64,000 nucleotides of DNA from CAZUCE01 sp964619265 (GTDB taxonomy: Bacteria > Planctomycetota > UBA1135 > GCA-002686595): positions 62,001 to 126,000 of the forward strand of contig CAZUCE010000006.1 in assembly GCA_964619265.1 (NCBI GenBank), given 5' to 3'. Position numbers and translations under genes: made by a program. Of the stretch, positions 34,238-42,847 are shown piece by piece. The notes under the pieces were generated by a model. That model ran no database searches and was not told the origin of the DNA. It saw only the letters and a list, made by a program, of their open reading frames with translations. Position 1 is the stretch's first letter, and each line of letters opens with the position of its first letter.

Positions 34238-36049
34238 ATGCTTCCTCATTCATTTCTGCTCGCCGCGCTCCAGCTGGCTGCCCCGGGCGGTGCCCCGGGC
34301 GGTGCCCCGGATCGCGCTTCGGACTCCGGGCTGCTTGAGGTCTCGGTCCTGGATGGGGGTGACTTTGAATTGCCCGAATTCCCCGAAGCGGCGGCAAGAC
34401 TCGGGACCGGGATTCCGTTTTGGTACGCCAGGGACGGTGGAGTGCGGCTCGTGGAAGAGGGCGAGGAGGGGCACGTTCTTGAGCTAACGCCAAGCGCCTC
34501 GCTGACCCAGCCGTTTTTCGCCGTGACGCCTACGCTCGACACCCTGCGCGTTGTGGGGCGCGCCCGCGGAGGCGTCGTTGTGGGAATTGAAGGCAACCGC
34601 GGAGTTCGATCGAACCCGATCGCGGTGGGGGGCGCGGCCGGGGAGTGGCAGAGCTTCGAGCTGTCGCTCGCGGATTTGTTCGGTGAGGGGCAAGCGATTC
34701 CCGCGCCGCGGTTCGTGCTGGTTGTCTTAGGCGGCGAGGCGGGCGGCCAGGTGGACGACTTGGATGTTCGGATCGAATTGCCGTTGCCCGATCCCGCCGC
34801 GCGTCGCGCGGAGATCGTGGCCCGCGCCGAGGAGATCCTCGACCTGTGGATGGACCGCGGGCTCGATCGGGAGGGTCCGCTGGAGACGGCATTCTGTACA
34901 CGCGGCTTTGATGTGCGGACCGGCGAACTGTCCCAAAACCGCGCGCCGGGTTGCACGCACGTTCTCTTCGAGGCGCTGTTGATCGGGCACGAGCACTTGG
35001 AGACGCGCTACGTCGAGTTGCTTGAGGAGCACACCCGCGACTTGATTCGGTATGGGTTGCACCCGGAAACTCACTTGCCGCGCTACTTCGATGGGGCGAC
35101 CGACGAGGGCTACGACGGCAAGGACGTGGAGATCGCGCGGACGTTTCGGTTCCTGTTGGAGGTTGCTGAGCGAGGACCTGAGGGAGTGCGGGGCGAGGCC
35201 TTGGCCGCTGCGATGCAGATGGGAGAGACGGTGCTCGAATTCGGGCAGCTTGCGAGTGGCGAGGTGGCCGGCAGCTTTATTCCAGGTACCGCGCGGGCGA
35301 GTGCAAAGTTGGCGGGCCTGCGCCGGCTGGACGTGCCTGCGGAATTGGTCGTGTTGTCGGCGCTGACCGGCGACGAGCGATTTGCAAGCGCCGCGCGTCG
35401 GGCGCTGTCGACCTACGAGTACTTGCATCTGTGGGCCGGTTCCTGGGACGCGATCGACCCCGCCTTCGACGACGAGTTCGGACACATCGGCGCGCGGTCC
35501 GTACGCATGGCGCAGGCCTTCCCGGAGGAACCGCTGTGGTCGCGGCTGGCCGAGACGGCGCTGGAGCATTTCGATCCGATCTGGGAGCAGACCTTGCGAC
35601 ACGGGGGGTTCGTGGCGGCGGACCAAGTCCGCGGTTGGCGTGTGTTGAGCGACCTAGCGCGAGTGCGGCCCGAGCACGCCGGGCGAATCAGCGAGCTCTT
35701 GCACCTAGCGGCCCGCGCCCACCTACGCGGTGAACAGAACCCGATTGGGGCGTGGGTCGATGTCAGTCATCATCGCTTCGATCCCAAACTCAAGCTGGAG
35801 GTCGGAGACGTACCCGGGCCGCCGGCGAACTTGCTCGAAGGCTTGGCCCTGTGCCGCCGGGCCGAGCTCGGTTTGGATCCCGACTGGATCGACGCGCACT
35901 TCCTGGCGGTGCTGCGTTCGACTTCAGAGGCCTACGGCGCCCCATTCGGGCTCGTGCCGAGCCTGCCACCGCCCGATGGTTTTGTGCCGAGCGGCGCGTC
36001 GCTGCGCTTGCTGGTGGCGTTGATGGAATGGCTGGACGCGAGCGTTTGA
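34238..36049 (+). CDS. Secreted protein of unknown function, predicted beta-domain plus alpha-barrel
   Basis: This 603-residue protein has a signal peptide (M-L-P-H-S-F-L-L-A-A-L-Q-L-A-A-P). An N-terminal beta-rich domain to about residue 180 resembles a carbohydrate-binding-like jelly roll. A long helical part (200-600) has evenly spaced helices and aromatic/acidic clusters such as D-E-G-Y-D-G-K-D-V-E, E-Y-L-H-L-W-A-G-S-W and D-E-F-G-H-I-G-A-R-S. The pattern suggests an alpha/alpha six-hairpin barrel as in glycoside hydrolases and lyases, but no family was recognised. An in-frame TTG lies four codons upstream. Its end overlaps the next gene by 22 bases. Confidence 0.75.
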   Translation: MLPHSFLLAALQLAAPGGAPGGAPDRASDSGLLEVSVLDGGDFELPEFPEAAARLGTGIPFWYARDGGVRLVEEGEEGHVLELTPSASLTQPFFAVTPTLDTLRVVGRARGGVVVGIEGNRGVRSNPIAVGGAAGEWQSFELSLADLFGEGQAIPAPRFVLVVLGGEAGGQVDDLDVRIELPLPDPAARRAEIVARAEEILDLWMDRGLDREGPLETAFCTRGFDVRTGELSQNRAPGCTHVLFEALLIGHEHLETRYVELLEEHTRDLIRYGLHPETHLPRYFDGATDEGYDGKDVEIARTFRFLLEVAERGPEGVRGEALAAAMQMGETVLEFGQLASGEVAGSFIPGTARASAKLAGLRRLDVPAELVVLSALTGDERFASAARRALSTYEYLHLWAGSWDAIDPAFDDEFGHIGARSVRMAQAFPEEPLWSRLAETALEHFDPIWEQTLRHGGFVAADQVRGWRVLSDLARVRPEHAGRISELLHLAARAHLRGEQNPIGAWVDVSHHRFDPKLKLEVGDVPGPPANLLEGLALCRRAELGLDPDWIDAHFLAVLRSTSEAYGAPFGLVPSLPPPDGFVPSGASLRLLVALMEWLDASV

Positions 36050-37131
36050 AGGCGCGGTATCTTGGTGTCGATGGCGCTCGCGGAGGCTGGGTCTTCGCCG
36101 AGCTCTCCACGCGTGGCGCGCCGCGGCTGGGGTTGGTCAGCGAGCTACAGGAATTGTTCAGCCCCGGGCCGGCCACGCTGGCGATCGACATGCCGATGGG
36201 CTTGCTCGGAGGACGACGGGTCACCGCCCGCACGGCAGACTCGCTAGCCCGCGCGGAACTCGGGCGCCGCGCGGTGTGCGTGTTCTCGCCGCCGACGCGT
36301 TCGATGCTGCGCGCCAAAGATCCCAAAGCCTGGCGCGGCTGCGGACTCACCCGGCAGAGCTTTCACTTGATTCCAAAGATCGCCGAAGTGGACCGGTGCT
36401 TGGAGGCCGGCTTGCCGCGGGGCACACGGATGCACGAGGTGCACCCCGAGCTAGCGTTCCGAGACCTGCGCGGAGAACCGTTGCTCGAACCCAAGCGCAC
36501 GCCGCTCGGCCAAGAGCGCCGGCTTGCGCTCCTGTCCGCCGCTTTTCGAATGCCCGCGGAACGACTCGCGCGTTTGGTGCAAGCCCTGCGCGAGAAACAC
36601 CCGCGCTCGGCCCTCGCGGCGGATGACGCGTTGGATGCCCTGGTGCTGGTGCTTGTGGCGCGCGATCTAGCGGGCGGTCGAGCCCGGTCGCTCCCGGATC
36701 CGCCGGAGCGGGACGCACGCGGGCGCGAAATGGCGATTTGGCGGCTCGCAGAAGTCCGATTGAGAGCGAAGCGGACGAGGAGCCGAGCCCGGCCGGAGGC
36801 TGTGCGCCGAGCCCCCGAGCCCGATGCGCGCACCGAACGCATCTTGGCCACCGTGGACGACATTCCCCCCGGCTCGGTCGCGACCTACGGCCAGGTCGCC
36901 AGCGAGGCCGGGTTGGAGGGACGCGCACGACTGGTGGGGCGCGTGCTGGCCCTTCACTCGGGCGCTCGGGGGTTGCCCTGGTGGCGCGTCATGTCCGCCG
37001 CCGGCCGGCCGAGTCCGGGCCTCGGGGAAGGGGCTTCCAAGCAGCGCGAGCTGTTGGAGCGGGAATCCGTTGAATTTGGACCCTCGGGGCGAGTCGATTG
37101 GAAGCGCTTCCGGTGGGACCCAGAGGCCTAG
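36028..37131 (+). CDS. Fusion of DUF429 domain and alkyltransferase-like (ATL) DNA-repair domain
   Basis: A 367-residue two-domain protein. Residues 1-225 match DUF429, a predicted RNase-H-like nuclease fold: Y-L-G-V-D-G-A-R-G-G-W, A-I-D-M-P-M-G-L, R-M-H-E-V-H-P-E-L-A-F and A-A-D-D-A-L-D-A-L. Residues 265-367 match the O6-alkylguanine-DNA alkyltransferase fold: P-P-G-S-V-A-T-Y-G-Q-V-A and G-L-P-W-W-R-V. The alkyl-acceptor P-C-H-R-V is replaced by P-W-W-R-V, so it cannot accept an alkyl group and should act as an ATL that flags lesions for nucleotide-excision repair. The ATG at 36028 gives a clean DUF429 start. Confidence 0.87.
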   Translation: MAGRERLKARYLGVDGARGGWVFAELSTRGAPRLGLVSELQELFSPGPATLAIDMPMGLLGGRRVTARTADSLARAELGRRAVCVFSPPTRSMLRAKDPKAWRGCGLTRQSFHLIPKIAEVDRCLEAGLPRGTRMHEVHPELAFRDLRGEPLLEPKRTPLGQERRLALLSAAFRMPAERLARLVQALREKHPRSALAADDALDALVLVLVARDLAGGRARSLPDPPERDARGREMAIWRLAEVRLRAKRTRSRARPEAVRRAPEPDARTERILATVDDIPPGSVATYGQVASEAGLEGRARLVGRVLALHSGARGLPWWRVMSAAGRPSPGLGEGASKQRELLERESVEFGPSGRVDWKRFRWDPEA

Positions 37132-37242
37132 TTCCTCGGCTCGTTCAGCCTTTTCGAATTGGGCAGCCAGGCTGACCTGCATGCGGCGCTGTGCTCGGAG
37201 GAGTTTTTGTTGACCGTATTTTCCACCGTTCCCCATCCGCCC

Positions 37243-37785
37243 ATGACTCTTCGCCGTTCGCTGTTCTCCGCCCTGGGTGTTTCCCTCGTTGCGGGCTCGG
37301 CCTTTGCCATCGGGATCCCGATCCACTCTTTCCTGATGTTCCCGCGTCCGCTTTCCAAGGTGACTAGCTTCACCTCCTCCGAGCTGGCCCAGTACGGGAT
37401 AGAAGCTGAGGGATTCAACATCGCCTCCACGGCGGTCTCGGGAAACCTGCGAGCGCCGATCGATTCGACCTGTGTCGTCTTTAGCAACAGCGAGTCGGAG
37501 TTCACCTTCGACGTGCCGCGATCCTATGTGGGGATCAGCGTGGCCGACGCCGACTATGGCGTCGACGAAGGAGCGCAGATCGTGATGGCCGGCTTTGACG
37601 TGGAGGGCAACCTGGTCGCCGGCGTGCAGTCCTTCTTGCATCCTTCAAATTCCCTGAACGAGCAGAATCGCTCCGCCGTGTTCCTCGGCGCCTGGTCGTC
37701 CACTCCAATCGCTCGCATTCTGATCCGATCCAGCGTCGAACAGGCGACGATCGTAGACAACCTCGTTTTCGAGGAAATCCCGTAG
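37243..37785 (+). CDS. Small secreted protein, unknown function
   Basis: This 180-residue protein has a clear signal peptide (R-R-S-L-F-S-A-L-G-V-S-L-V-A-G-S-A-F-A). The mature part is beta-rich and ends I-L-I-R-S-S-V-E-Q-A-T-I-V-D-N-L-V-F-E. The 'V-D-N-L-x-F' ending is common in extracellular beta-sandwich proteins related to the PEP-CTERM group, but no C-terminal sorting signal follows. It could be a surface or matrix protein. The ATG at 37243 lies directly before the signal peptide and after a C/T-rich leader. Confidence 0.75.
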   Translation: MTLRRSLFSALGVSLVAGSAFAIGIPIHSFLMFPRPLSKVTSFTSSELAQYGIEAEGFNIASTAVSGNLRAPIDSTCVVFSNSESEFTFDVPRSYVGISVADADYGVDEGAQIVMAGFDVEGNLVAGVQSFLHPSNSLNEQNRSAVFLGAWSSTPIARILIRSSVEQATIVDNLVFEEIP

Positions 37786-37934
37786 CGCGCCGTCGCCGCT
37801 TCGCCAAAGGGAGCTGAGCCCCAATTCAGTTTGTTCTGTTGTTCCCGGTGGCTCCCTAGAGCTGGCACGCGGAATCCTCGGGAGGCCAGGCTCATGTCTT
37901 CGAACTTCCCGCTCTTGCTGCTCCAGCAACAATC

Positions 37935-38338
37935 ATGATTCCGCCCCGCTCCGCCGGCCCTGGACTGGGTGCCGCCTTGATCCTGGGGCTTGCCAACTCC
38001 ACCGGTGCGTCGCTGGGCCTGGATGTGCTCCGTGTCCCGTTCGCGGGCAATACGTTGTACCTTGCGACCCGGGAGGACCCGGCGTTCCGTTGCTGACCGT
38101 CTCCTCTGTTGTGGGAGGGCTTGCGCTGCCCGGTCTGCTGGTAGCGAACATCACCGGAATACCCATCCTCACCGTGGCGGGCGCGCTCGATTCGAAGGGT
38201 TGCCGCAGCCTGTCGATCCCATTGAAGGCGATTGTGCCGATCGGCGTCACGGCCTTCGGCCAAGCCTTCACCTTGGACGGGTCGACAAGCGGCGACCTGC
38301 TGGCGAGCTCAGAGGGCGTGTCCATCACGATCCCGTAG
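37935..38338 (+). pseudogene. Frameshifted remnant of a secreted protein
   Basis: The frame opens with an ATG and a signal-peptide-like stretch (L-G-A-A-L-I-L-G-L-A-N-S-T-G-A-S) but stops at 38092-38094. Just before that stop, the +1 frame is open and continues sensibly (G-G-P-G-V-P-L-L-T-V then P-G-L-L-V-A-N-I-T-G) to a terminal L-D-G-S-T-S-G-D-L-L-A-S-S-E-G-V-S-I-T. Together they make a protein of about 134 residues resembling the beta-sandwich tail of this lineage's secreted proteins. A single frameshift near 38060-38090, or a sequencing error, would explain it. Confidence 0.55.
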
Positions 38339-38404
38339 AGCCGGCGAGGAGCTCTGGCCGAATCCGGGTGGGCCGCCGGCCCTTGAGCGTTAGCCTTGTC
38401 GGCG

Positions 38405-38839
38405 ATGCAGGCGCTGTTCGTCTTCGCCGCCCTCGCGGGCGGCGGTTGGAGCTTTCTCGTCTATCGGCGGCACGCGCGTGCGCTCCCCGGTGGGTCGTTC
38501 TTTGTGTTGCGGATCAACGGCGCGTTCCAAGCGGGTATCGGGGTCGCGTGCGCGGTGCTGGCCCTGTTTCGGGTGATCGGCTTGACCCTCGGGCAGGGCA
38601 GCTTGTCGCTGGAGGGCCAGGACGGTGAGATGGCTCGCTTGTTGGCAGGGATGTCGATCGCGACGACGATTCCGTTGGTCGTGGTGCACCTGATGGCGAT
38701 CGGATTGATGTGGAACTTGAAGCGTCGCCTGGCTGTGGCCGAGCTGGGGATCGCTGTGCTCTCGTGGTCGATCGGCGCTTTGGGAATTGCCGGGCTTGAG
38801 CTTGGGCCTGGCTTCATTCCGGGGCTCTCCGGCCAATGA
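38405..38839 (+). CDS. Small polytopic membrane protein, unknown function
   Basis: A 144-residue protein with about four hydrophobic segments (A-L-F-V-F-A-A-L-A-G-G-G-W-S-F-L-V-Y, I-G-V-A-C-A-V-L-A-L-F, I-P-L-V-V-V-H-L-M-A-I-G-L-M-W, and L-G-I-A-V-L-S-W-S-I-G-A-L-G-I). No family recognised. An in-frame TTG three codons upstream is an alternative start. Its stop overlaps the next start by four bases (ATGA), so it is translationally coupled to the nitrilase-like pseudoenzyme. Confidence 0.75.
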   Translation: MQALFVFAALAGGGWSFLVYRRHARALPGGSFFVLRINGAFQAGIGVACAVLALFRVIGLTLGQGSLSLEGQDGEMARLLAGMSIATTIPLVVVHLMAIGLMWNLKRRLAVAELGIAVLSWSIGALGIAGLELGPGFIPGLSGQ

Positions 38840-39801
38840 GTGCTCAACTGTCGCCTCCGCTTGTCGGCTCGATTCGAGTGGCTGTGGCTCAGGTGGCTCC
38901 GATCCTCGGGGATCGGGCGGCGAGTGCGGCGCGGGTGGCAGGCTGTCTCGTGGAAGCCGCGGGGGAAGGGGCCAAGCTGGTTCTCTTTGCAGAGGCGCAG
39001 GTCCCCGGGTCCTTGCCCGGGCCCGAGTTGGTCCGGAACTCCGCCTTGCAACGGGCCACCCACGACCAATTGCGAGTTCGGTTCGCTGGGAGCGCGTGGA
39101 CTGCTTTTGGCGACCCAAGCGATTCCCCGGAGCTAGGCGAGCTGGCAAAGTTGGCCCGCGAGCATTCCATCCACGCCGTCGTCGGAGCTCTGGAGCGGGA
39201 GGGGGCTGGCGCCGGCGGACGGCTCTACTCGGCTGCGGTGGTTCTGCCGGCTGAAGGCGACGCGCCTTGTTGGCGACGACGAACCATCCTTTGCCCAAGC
39301 GAGCGCACCCTGCTCAATCCTGGCGACGCGCGCGGGCTGGAGCCCTTTGAGGTGGGGGGGCTTCGATTCGGGGTCGTGATCGGGCAGGAAGCGCGCTCGC
39401 CTGTGTTGCGGGCCGCGCTTGCGTGCCGGGGTGTTGACGTGTGGCTCGCACTCGAAGGACCCGGCGCTCGTGCAAGACCCGAGCTTTCGACCTGGCTCGC
39501 CCGCGACGGCGTGGCTTACGCTCTTGCCGCTGCGCCGTTCCTGCGTCGATCCGACATCCCTGCGGACCTACCGGGCCGCGCGGGGTGGCTTCGCGAAGAC
39601 GACGTGCTGCTGCCCGGCGGTTCCGCAATCGCTTCTCCAAGGGGCGAGTTGCTGCATGGTCCGGTCCTTGGGCGCGAAGCCATGCTCTACGCTGACCTCG
39701 ACCCAAATCGTCTGGTGCAAGCACGGCTCGCCTTCGACCCCTACGGCTTTGACGCGCGCCCCGATCTGTTCGAAGCGCGCGTGCTAGGCCGGCCGGATTA
39801 G
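38836..39801 (+). CDS. Nitrilase-fold protein lacking catalytic Lys and Cys (predicted pseudoenzyme)
   Basis: A 321-residue protein aligning along its whole length with aliphatic nitrilases. Glu53 is kept in F-A-E-A-Q-V-P-G. The Lys of the usual H-R-K-L-x-P-T segment is Arg149 (W-R-R-R-T-I-L-C-P-S-E-R). The nucleophile Cys of A-L-I-C-G-E is Gly173 (V-V-I-G-Q-E-A). The N-P-G-D spacing between the two sites is preserved, which supports the alignment. Without Cys and Lys the enzyme should not hydrolyse nitriles or amides, so a binding or scaffold role is likely. It is coupled to a small membrane protein. Confidence 0.82.
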   Translation: MSAQLSPPLVGSIRVAVAQVAPILGDRAASAARVAGCLVEAAGEGAKLVLFAEAQVPGSLPGPELVRNSALQRATHDQLRVRFAGSAWTAFGDPSDSPELGELAKLAREHSIHAVVGALEREGAGAGGRLYSAAVVLPAEGDAPCWRRRTILCPSERTLLNPGDARGLEPFEVGGLRFGVVIGQEARSPVLRAALACRGVDVWLALEGPGARARPELSTWLARDGVAYALAAAPFLRRSDIPADLPGRAGWLREDDVLLPGGSAIASPRGELLHGPVLGREAMLYADLDPNRLVQARLAFDPYGFDARPDLFEARVLGRPD

Positions 39802-39808
39802 CTCACTC

Positions 39809-41518
39809 TCAGTAGCCGGCTGCTTGGCCGTCCTTGCGCGATTCACTGGCTCCGAAGAGCACGCCGGTCTCCGGATCGCGCATCACAGCCTGATAGCCGC
39901 CGTAGGGACCGCTCGCCCAGGCAACCCGGTGCCCGCGCTTCAGCAGCTCGCGAATCACCTCCCACTCGGCCAACCCGGACTCGAGCGTCAGCTCGCCACC
40001 GTCTGTCATGCGTTCACCGGTGGGTTGAGACGAGCCAGAATGCAAAATACGCGGTGCGTCGCCGGCCTCCTGTAGCCCCATGCCAAAATCCACAAGGTTG
40101 CAAACCACCTGGGCATGGGCCTGGGGCTGCGTTGCACCACCCATGACGCCGAACGCGATCCAAGGCAGGCCGTTCTTCGTCAGAAAGGCCGGGATGATCG
40201 TATGGAAAGGCCGCTTGTTCGGCGCGTAGGAGTTGGCGCGACCCTGTTCTAAATCGAACAGCTCGCCTCGATCTTGGAACACGAAGCCCAGGCCCTTGGG
40301 CGTGATCCCCGAACCCATGCCCCGATAGTTGCTCTGGATCAAGCTGACCAGGTTGCCTTCCGCGTCGCCGGTCGCGAGATAAATGGTATCGCCCTGTTCG
40401 AGAGCGGGATTCCCGGCGGGTAGGCGCTGTGCGGCCCTGCCGTCTTGGATGAGCGCTCGCCGCTCGGCCGCGTACTCCTTGGAAACGAGCGCGGCAACCG
40501 GCGCCTTCGCAAAATCGGGGTCCGCATAGAACTTGGCGCGGTCTTCGAAGGCCAGCTTCTTGCCCTCGGTGAACCAATGGATGTGATCGGCGCTTCCGAA
40601 TCCGGTATTCGCCAAGTCATAGCCTTCCAAGATGTTCAAGATCTGCAGCGCTGCAATCCCCTGACCGTTGGGTGGCAATTCCCAAAGCTCTACGCCGCGG
40701 TAGTCGGTCGAAACCGGATCGACCCACTCGGACCGATGCTCGCTTAGATCCTCGAGGGACAGGTATCCACCGTGCTCGCGCACGAACGACACCATCGTCT
40801 CCGCAATCTCGCCGGTGTAGAACGCGTCGCGTCCTCCGCGGGCCAACTTTTCAAGCGTGTTCGCCAGATCGGGCCGCGCAAATACCTCACCGGCCTTCGG
40901 GGCGAGGCCGTCTTTTGTAAAAGCCTCAAGAAAGCCCGGCTGGTCCTTCAGGACGCGAACTCCACCCTGCCAATAGGCCGCGATCAGCTCGGTCACCGGA
41001 AACCCCTCGCGGGCATAGTGGATCGCGGGAGCCAACACCTGTTCCATCGGCAGTTTGCCAAGCCTCTCGTGCAGCGAGAACCACCCGTCCACACAGCCCG
41101 GCACCGAAATCGGTAGCACGCCCCGCGGCGGAATCTTCGTCACGCCTAGCTCGGCAAAAATCGCCGGCGTCAAATCCCGTGGAGAGCGCCCGCTTCCGTT
41201 CAACCCCACCAGGGTTTCTTCCTCAGCGGACCAGACGATCGCAAACAGATCGCCTCCAATTCCACACCCGGTGGGCTCCACAACCGTTAGCACTGCGTTG
41301 GCTGCGATCGCCGCATCGATCGCGTTCCCCCCGGCCCGCATCACTTGAAGGCCAGCCTGGGTCGCCAGTGGCTGACTGGTCGCCACCATCGCTTCGGTCG
41401 CCATCACCTCGGACCTTGTCGCAAAGGCGTGTCCGGTGATCCGGTCCTGCGCAGCGGCAGGACCCGCGATCATCAACAAAAGGGCGAGGGCGTTCGGCGA
41501 GAAGGACTTGGGGTGCAT
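39809..41518 (-). CDS. ggt: Gamma-glutamyltransferase, exported
   Basis: A 569-residue Ntn-type gamma-glutamyltransferase. A signal peptide (L-A-L-L-L-M-I-A-G-P-A-A-A-Q) precedes the large-subunit region with A-T-S-Q-P-L-A-T-Q-A-G and G-G-N-A-I-D-A-A-I-A. Self-cleavage is expected before Thr378 in Q-G-D-T-I-Y-L, giving a 192-residue small subunit with S-N-Y-R-G-M-G-S-G and F-G-V-M-G-G-A-T-Q-P-Q. It transfers or hydrolyses gamma-glutamyl groups of glutathione-like thiols in the periplasm. The ATG at 41518 starts the signal peptide. A close paralogue without signal peptide is at 58304. It lies 154 bases after the AttH-like gene on the same strand. Confidence 0.93.
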   Translation of the reverse strand: MHPKSFSPNALALLLMIAGPAAAQDRITGHAFATRSEVMATEAMVATSQPLATQAGLQVMRAGGNAIDAAIAANAVLTVVEPTGCGIGGDLFAIVWSAEEETLVGLNGSGRSPRDLTPAIFAELGVTKIPPRGVLPISVPGCVDGWFSLHERLGKLPMEQVLAPAIHYAREGFPVTELIAAYWQGGVRVLKDQPGFLEAFTKDGLAPKAGEVFARPDLANTLEKLARGGRDAFYTGEIAETMVSFVREHGGYLSLEDLSEHRSEWVDPVSTDYRGVELWELPPNGQGIAALQILNILEGYDLANTGFGSADHIHWFTEGKKLAFEDRAKFYADPDFAKAPVAALVSKEYAAERRALIQDGRAAQRLPAGNPALEQGDTIYLATGDAEGNLVSLIQSNYRGMGSGITPKGLGFVFQDRGELFDLEQGRANSYAPNKRPFHTIIPAFLTKNGLPWIAFGVMGGATQPQAHAQVVCNLVDFGMGLQEAGDAPRILHSGSSQPTGERMTDGGELTLESGLAEWEVIRELLKRGHRVAWASGPYGGYQAVMRDPETGVLFGASESRKDGQAAGY

Positions 41519-41672
41519 GGCTCCCAAGATACTCGCGAGAGCCTCCCCGAGACGCGTTCGCGCATTAGCGGGATTGCGGGGCTCCTCGTCCGGGTTCAGA
41601 GGGCGGGCCGGCCGCGCGGTACGGACTGGCCAATCCCGGTGACTGCATCCTCCGAGGTGCCACGCCTGAGAG

Positions 41673-42842
41673 TCAAGGGCTGGAAAGTGTCGTTTCGCCG
41701 CCGTAGCCGACCAGTTCGGCGTATCCGACACCGCGGACGGGCAGGCCGGAGCGAGTGCCATGGACTTGGATTGGGCCTTCCCAATAGCGGTAGGAGTCGC
41801 CGATTTCACAGTTTGAAACGGGAACTTCCAGGGTCAGCTCGAGGCCTTCGGTCGGGAGGGTAAGAGTCCATCCAGCGGGGTAGGTGATTCGGCTTTCCGG
41901 ACTCTCCCAAAAGGCCACGTCGGTGAGCTGGTAGTCGGTGGCAGCCAGGGTCCGGGAGCTTCCACTGGGGTCGGTGAGGGAGCCGTGGGCGGTCGGGTCG
42001 TCGTCGCCGTTTCGGAGCCGCATGCGATAGGCCATCAAATCGGTGCCGTCTTCGAGCTGAATCGCGAACCAGTCCCAACCGACTTGTTCGGGACCAAGCA
42101 GGGAGCTGGTCCATTCGCGGTCGAGCCAGGCGCTGCCTTCGACGGGATGGTGCTGTTCGCCGATGCGGACGGTCCCGGTGGCGGCGAGCCGGGTGGCGGA
42201 GACGTAGTGGCTGGCTTGGAATTCGCCGCTGCCCTTGCGGCTGTAGCCGCGATCGCCCTGGGGGACCAGGGCCTTGGTGGAAGTGAGCAGCAACTCGAGG
42301 CCGAAACCGGGCTCCTCGGCGATGAGGCGGAAGGTGGGCCTGCGTTCGGGACCGAGTCCGCTAAGGCCAAGGATCTGCCAGTTGCCGACGGCCAAGCTTG
42401 CTGGCTGTTCCTTGGAAAGCGGCCCGGCGAAGCCCGGAGCGCCGCGGGCGAAGCGTTCGGCGTGCAGGGTGGTTCGCTGGGCGAAGTCGGTGAGGGCGAA
42501 GTGCGCCATCCAGGCCTCCGAGCTCGCGAGTTCGGAGCTTCGCTTCGGTGGGTTGGGGGTCAGGCCGTTGCGGAAGAAGGTGAGCTGGAAGCCGAAGTCC
42601 CCGGGAGCCCGGTTCGATCCGGTGAGGTTGCCGGTGAAGTACCACCACTCGGTGCGGAAGCCCGGGTGCGAGGCATGGTCCTTGGGGAACTCGAGGGAAG
42701 TGGACCGGCCGGCTTGCTCGAAGCCTAGGGCTGTGCCCTGGAGCGTGGAGAGCAGCCGGGTGACGCCTTGGTCGGCTTCGGGGCCCGAGGGGCCGCAGGC
42801 CGCGAATACGAGAAGGAGCGGGAGTGGGGTGGCCTGCTTCAT
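41673..42842 (-). CDS. AttH/CrtC-like lipocalin-domain lipoprotein
   Basis: A 389-residue lipoprotein with signal peptide and lipobox (L-P-L-L-L-V-F-A-A-C-G). The tandem lipocalin-like domains of the AttH/CrtC hydroxyneurosporene-dehydrogenase superfamily follow: F-R-T-E-W-W-Y-F-T-G-N-L and F-G-F-Q-L-T-F-F-R in the first, G-S-A-W-L-D-R-E-W-T and W-D-W-F-A-I-Q-L in the second. The ATG at 42842 is preferred over the GTG at 42851 because a GAGGAG site sits 8 bases before it. It is the last gene of an operon with an ABC permease and ATPase, the arrangement of the Agrobacterium attEFGH genes. The transported ligand is unknown, perhaps a lipophilic molecule. Confidence 0.9.
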   Translation of the reverse strand: MKQATPLPLLLVFAACGPSGPEADQGVTRLLSTLQGTALGFEQAGRSTSLEFPKDHASHPGFRTEWWYFTGNLTGSNRAPGDFGFQLTFFRNGLTPNPPKRSSELASSEAWMAHFALTDFAQRTTLHAERFARGAPGFAGPLSKEQPASLAVGNWQILGLSGLGPERRPTFRLIAEEPGFGLELLLTSTKALVPQGDRGYSRKGSGEFQASHYVSATRLAATGTVRIGEQHHPVEGSAWLDREWTSSLLGPEQVGWDWFAIQLEDGTDLMAYRMRLRNGDDDPTAHGSLTDPSGSSRTLAATDYQLTDVAFWESPESRITYPAGWTLTLPTEGLELTLEVPVSNCEIGDSYRYWEGPIQVHGTRSGLPVRGVGYAELVGYGGETTLSSP

Positions 42843-42847
42843 CGGGA

